Below, piece after piece: positions 6,289-8,469 of a DNA stretch of 8,469 nt. Made by a program: the position numbers and the translations under genes. Each line of letters starts with the position of its first letter. Position 1 is the stretch's first letter. Where the stretch lies: the NCBI GenBank assembly GCA_913058165.1, contig CAJXQV010000043.1:1-8469 (forward strand), read 5' to 3'. The DNA comes from an uncultured Chromatiales bacterium. Its GTDB lineage: Bacteria; Pseudomonadota; Gammaproteobacteria; Steroidobacterales; GCA-2729495. The notes under the pieces were generated by a model, which saw only the letters and a list, made by a program, of their open reading frames with translations, made no database searches and was not told the DNA's origin.

Positions 6289-7383
6289 CTAACAACATCC
6301 GCCGGAAAGATTGTCTGCCGCGACGGACTCAAAAGGATCTTCGTACATTAAGCCCCTAAAAGGACCTAAGTACCCTCGATCATCCCCAATAATCTCAAAA
6401 AATGACGAGAATCGAGAGGCATCAATCATTTTCGCAATATTCGCACTAACGGACACCGCCTTATTGCGTGGAAAACTCAAATCCATTGCAAAATCAAGCA
6501 GCTCGGGCTGCTCAGAAATACCACCACGATAGATCACCTGATGCCCATAATCTTCGGGGCGATTTTCAGCTCCGGAAAGCTTAAATAGCCGATATGTGGC
6601 GGAGCAAAATCGGATGTCGCCGGTTTTTTGCGCTATTTCGCGATCTTCAATATCAATGGCATGGCTCTCAACCAGCAACGGCTCTGCAAATCCGGCCTCA
6701 CGGGCCAACGCAATAAAGTCATGCCAATACAAAGCGCCCGAGAGGCACTCCCCGTAAAGAACCGGGTCACGGGTTAGCTCAGCCGGAACACGACGATCCG
6801 CATACACATCGGCGAAATACAGCTCACCGCCGTCACGCAACAGATCATGAGCACTACTCAGCACCGCAGCCTTATCAATAGCAAGATTAATCACGCAGTT
6901 GGAAATAATCGCATCAAAGCTGCCCGCAGCCAATGGCAGTTCATCCAGCTTCTCGATGTTCCCCTCAAAAAACTCAACATTCGACAATGAGTAAGCAAAG
7001 CGTTCACGGTGATAATCCTGATACCGGCGTGCGACATCCAGCTGCGCCACCGTCATGTCGACACCAACAACGCTGCCCTGCTCGCCAACTAATCTTGACA
7101 GCAGATATACGTCACGACCAGCACCACAGCCCAGATCCAGAACTCGTAAACCGGTGAGCGCCTCTGGCAGAGCCAGACCACAACCGTAATAGCGGGCCAT
7201 CACATCATCGTGAATATGTGCCAGCGCCTCTTTCACGTGATCAGCTGGCTGCACAACCGTGCAACAAGCGCTGGTCTTGAGGTCATCTGTGGACGCAAGC
7301 ACTTCACCGTAATAACGCTGAACCTCCTGATGCAAATCAGGCTCACAACACGGAGAAGATTGGTTACTATCTTTAGCAGTCAT
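6289..7383 (-). CDS. arsM: Arsenite S-adenosylmethionine methyltransferase
   Basis: ArsM transfers methyl groups from SAM to trivalent arsenic, giving mono- and dimethylated arsenicals, in the cytoplasm. The protein is full length (364 residues). SAM binding is shown by VLDLGCGAGRDVYLLS (81-96) and VVGVDMT (105-111). The arsenic-binding cysteines are present: Cys40/Cys41, Cys68 in RYYGCG, Cys163 in SNCVINL and Cys213 in LYGECLSGALYW. The last two are 50 residues apart, as in the algal enzyme CmArsM (Cys174/Cys224). The C-terminal domain (about 275-350, DYGHQVIYRG...) is the usual ArsM tail but seems to lack the cysteines often found there; instead extra Cys-Cys pairs sit near the N terminus (12-13) and at the extreme C terminus (363-364). 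The start is well supported by GGTG 5 bases before the ATG. It is transcribed divergently from the arsenosugar-type glycosyltransferase gene, which suggests methylated arsenic is passed on rather than simply volatilised. Confidence 0.95.
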   Translation of the reverse strand: MTAKDSNQSSPCCEPDLHQEVQRYYGEVLASTDDLKTSACCTVVQPADHVKEALAHIHDDVMARYYGCGLALPEALTGLRVLDLGCGAGRDVYLLSRLVGEQGSVVGVDMTVAQLDVARRYQDYHRERFAYSLSNVEFFEGNIEKLDELPLAAGSFDAIISNCVINLAIDKAAVLSSAHDLLRDGGELYFADVYADRRVPAELTRDPVLYGECLSGALYWHDFIALAREAGFAEPLLVESHAIDIEDREIAQKTGDIRFCSATYRLFKLSGAENRPEDYGHQVIYRGGISEQPELLDFAMDLSFPRNKAVSVSANIAKMIDASRFSSFFEIIGDDRGYLGPFRGLMYEDPFESVAADNLSGGCC

Positions 7384-7512
7384 AATGTCACCACATTCTG
7401 ATCATTTTAGCTTTACAAGGACGCCTGCAATTGGCAGACGAAAATATCATCAATACAACAAGTGACATTACTCTCTGCTACAGCATCGAACAACTGCCAT
7501 GGGCTCCAAATC
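7384..7512. promoter_or_regulatory. Divergent promoter region, arsM / glycosyltransferase
   Basis: This 129-bp spacer must drive both genes. TAATGTCAC (7383-7391, touching the arsM start codon) and GTGACATTA (7462-7470) are exact 9-bp inverted copies, so each gene has GTGACATTA reading in its own direction. A further small inverted repeat AATGT-CACC-ACATT (7384-7397) covers the arsM ribosome binding site. A weak arsM promoter may be TTGCAG (7425-7430) with TAAAAT (7404-7409), spacer 15. No ArsR-type operator was recognised and no arsR gene is present in the window. Confidence 0.45.
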
Positions 7513-8434
7513 ATGGCTGATGCCGCAATAGCTGAGACACTGCTGGTGCTCTTTGCCCGTGAGCCCCATACAGGTTTGGGCAAGCGCCGGATTGCTGAAC
7601 AACTTGGCAATACCGCAGCTCATGCAGTTAACAGTGAAATGTACGCCGCTGCGCTCGCTGTGCTTAATCGCTGGCCAGGGCCAGCTGCGCTTGCATTGGC
7701 TGACCCATCAACCGATGCCGACGCTCATGACACACTGTCTCGCGAGCACATCAGGCTCACTCAGCCAGATGGCAGCTTCGGTGCCCGATTCCAATCCGTC
7801 GACCGAACACTTTGCGCACAACATAGCGGGCCGCGACTGTATCTGGGCAGTGATGCACCCGAACTCAGCGAAACCTTTTACCGGATGGCGGCTGAGCAAC
7901 TCGAACACTATGATGCAGTGCTGGCTCCGGCACAGGACGGTGGTGTAACGCTGCTTGGCACCCGATGCCGATGGCCCGCACTAGAGCACTTACCATGGGG
8001 CACAAACAAGCTCTGCGAAGCACTTGAGGAGGCTTGTCTGAACGAAGGGCTGAGCGTTATGAAAATGCCAGTGTCCGCTGATGTAGACACCCTCGATGAT
8101 TTACTGCGACTGCGCCGCAGCCTTAAACAAGACACACGACACAATCAGCAACAACTGCTAATGCAACTCAAACAAATACTTCCGGATGTTTGTGCAGTCA
8201 TACCCGTGAAACATGATAATGCGATGGCATTAACACTGAGCGAAGCACTTATCTCCCAGGGGACAGATCAGGTGCTAATTATTGACTATGAGCACAACGG
8301 TCCACTGGCAGAGGCTTGCAAGCAACTCGGCATTCACTACCAAAGCAACCCCAACAATCGCGGCACCCGACTCGATGCCGGCGCTCGCTCCTTTAAAGAC
8401 GGAAACCTTTGGTTCCTGCATGCCGATGCAAAGC
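7513..8434 (+). CDS. Fused TIGR04282-TIGR04283 arsenosugar-type glycosyltransferase, 3' end missing
   Basis: The native part is 307 codons, open to the adapter. Residues about 8-210 match the TIGR04282/DUF2064 family: LFAREPHTGLGKRRI (13-27), GSFGARF, LGSDAP (111-116), LAPAQDGGVTLLG (137-149), PWGTNK (161-166) and DVDTLDDL (190-197). After a Gln-rich linker (about 205-222), residues 225-307 match the start of TIGR04283, a GT-A family-2 transferase: AVIPV, NRGTRLDAGA and FLHAD (301-305). Both families are named for their association with the radical SAM/selenodomain protein (ArsS) of arsenosugar synthesis; normally they are separate genes. The second domain is divergent: the usual VDGGSTDGT loop reads IDYEHNGP and the residues after HAD differ. 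ATG 7513 fits the family N terminus, though the frame is open back to 7411 and GTG 7462 is possible; no strong ribosome binding site is seen. Divergent to arsM. Confidence 0.88.
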
Positions 8435-8469
8435 CTGTCTCTTATACACATCTGACGCTGCCGACGATC
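8435..8469 (+). other. Nextera read-1 adapter (reverse complement), not native DNA
   Basis: Bases 8435-8453 are the Tn5 mosaic end CTGTCTCTTATACACATCT and 8454-8467 are GACGCTGCCGACGA, the rest of the read-1 adapter; the final TC would belong to an i5 index. In the frame of the upstream gene it translates as VSYTHLTLPT, a well-known contaminant peptide, and must not be read as protein. Confidence 0.98.

Noticed and set aside
18..8453. Inverted 19-bp Tn5 mosaic ends flanking about 8.4 kb, as in a transposon
   Set aside because: The mosaic ends are continuous with Nextera read-1 and read-2 adapter sequence, there is no transposase gene, and they sit exactly at the contig edges; this is library artefact.

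Overview
The window looks like a piece of a gammaproteobacterial chromosome with mid-range base composition. This rests on the RstAB-like OmpR-family two-component pair, the NUDT19-like/LACTB2-like gene pair and the general protein style; a marine lineage is a guess and no species is claimed. It is an assembled contig, not a complete replicon piece. Bases 1-36 and 8435-8469 are untrimmed Illumina Nextera (Tn5 tagmentation) adapter, so native DNA is only about 37-8434, and the genes at both ends are cut by the library.

Layout. On the minus strand from about 2692 down to the left end runs a probable transcription unit: an OmpR/RstA-like response regulator, its overlapping histidine kinase, an 89-codon fragment resembling the start of a LOG-family (lysine-decarboxylase-like) protein, and a HAD-family phosphatase-like lipoprotein cut off by the adapter. 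A 10-bp-period direct repeat (GTTACA...GTTACA) lies 98 bp upstream of the regulator and looks like its own binding site. On the plus strand at 3075-4148 are a class I SAM methyltransferase and a small thioredoxin-fold [2Fe-2S] ferredoxin. The ferredoxin gene overlaps tail-to-tail by 44 bp with a minus-strand operon of a NUDT19-like Nudix hydrolase followed by a LACTB2-like metallo-beta-lactamase-fold hydrolase.

A gene-free stretch of roughly 550 bp (5733-6288) holds several inverted repeats, including one with the layout of a structured RNA. Right of it is the most interesting part: a full-length arsenite methyltransferase (arsM, minus strand) and, divergently, a gene that fuses the two glycosyltransferase families (TIGR04282 and TIGR04283) known from arsenosugar biosynthesis clusters. 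The fusion runs off the right end. I infer that this locus methylates arsenite and transfers a sugar-type group to make arsenosugar-like organoarsenicals; the expected radical SAM partner ArsS is not in the window and may lie just beyond 8434.
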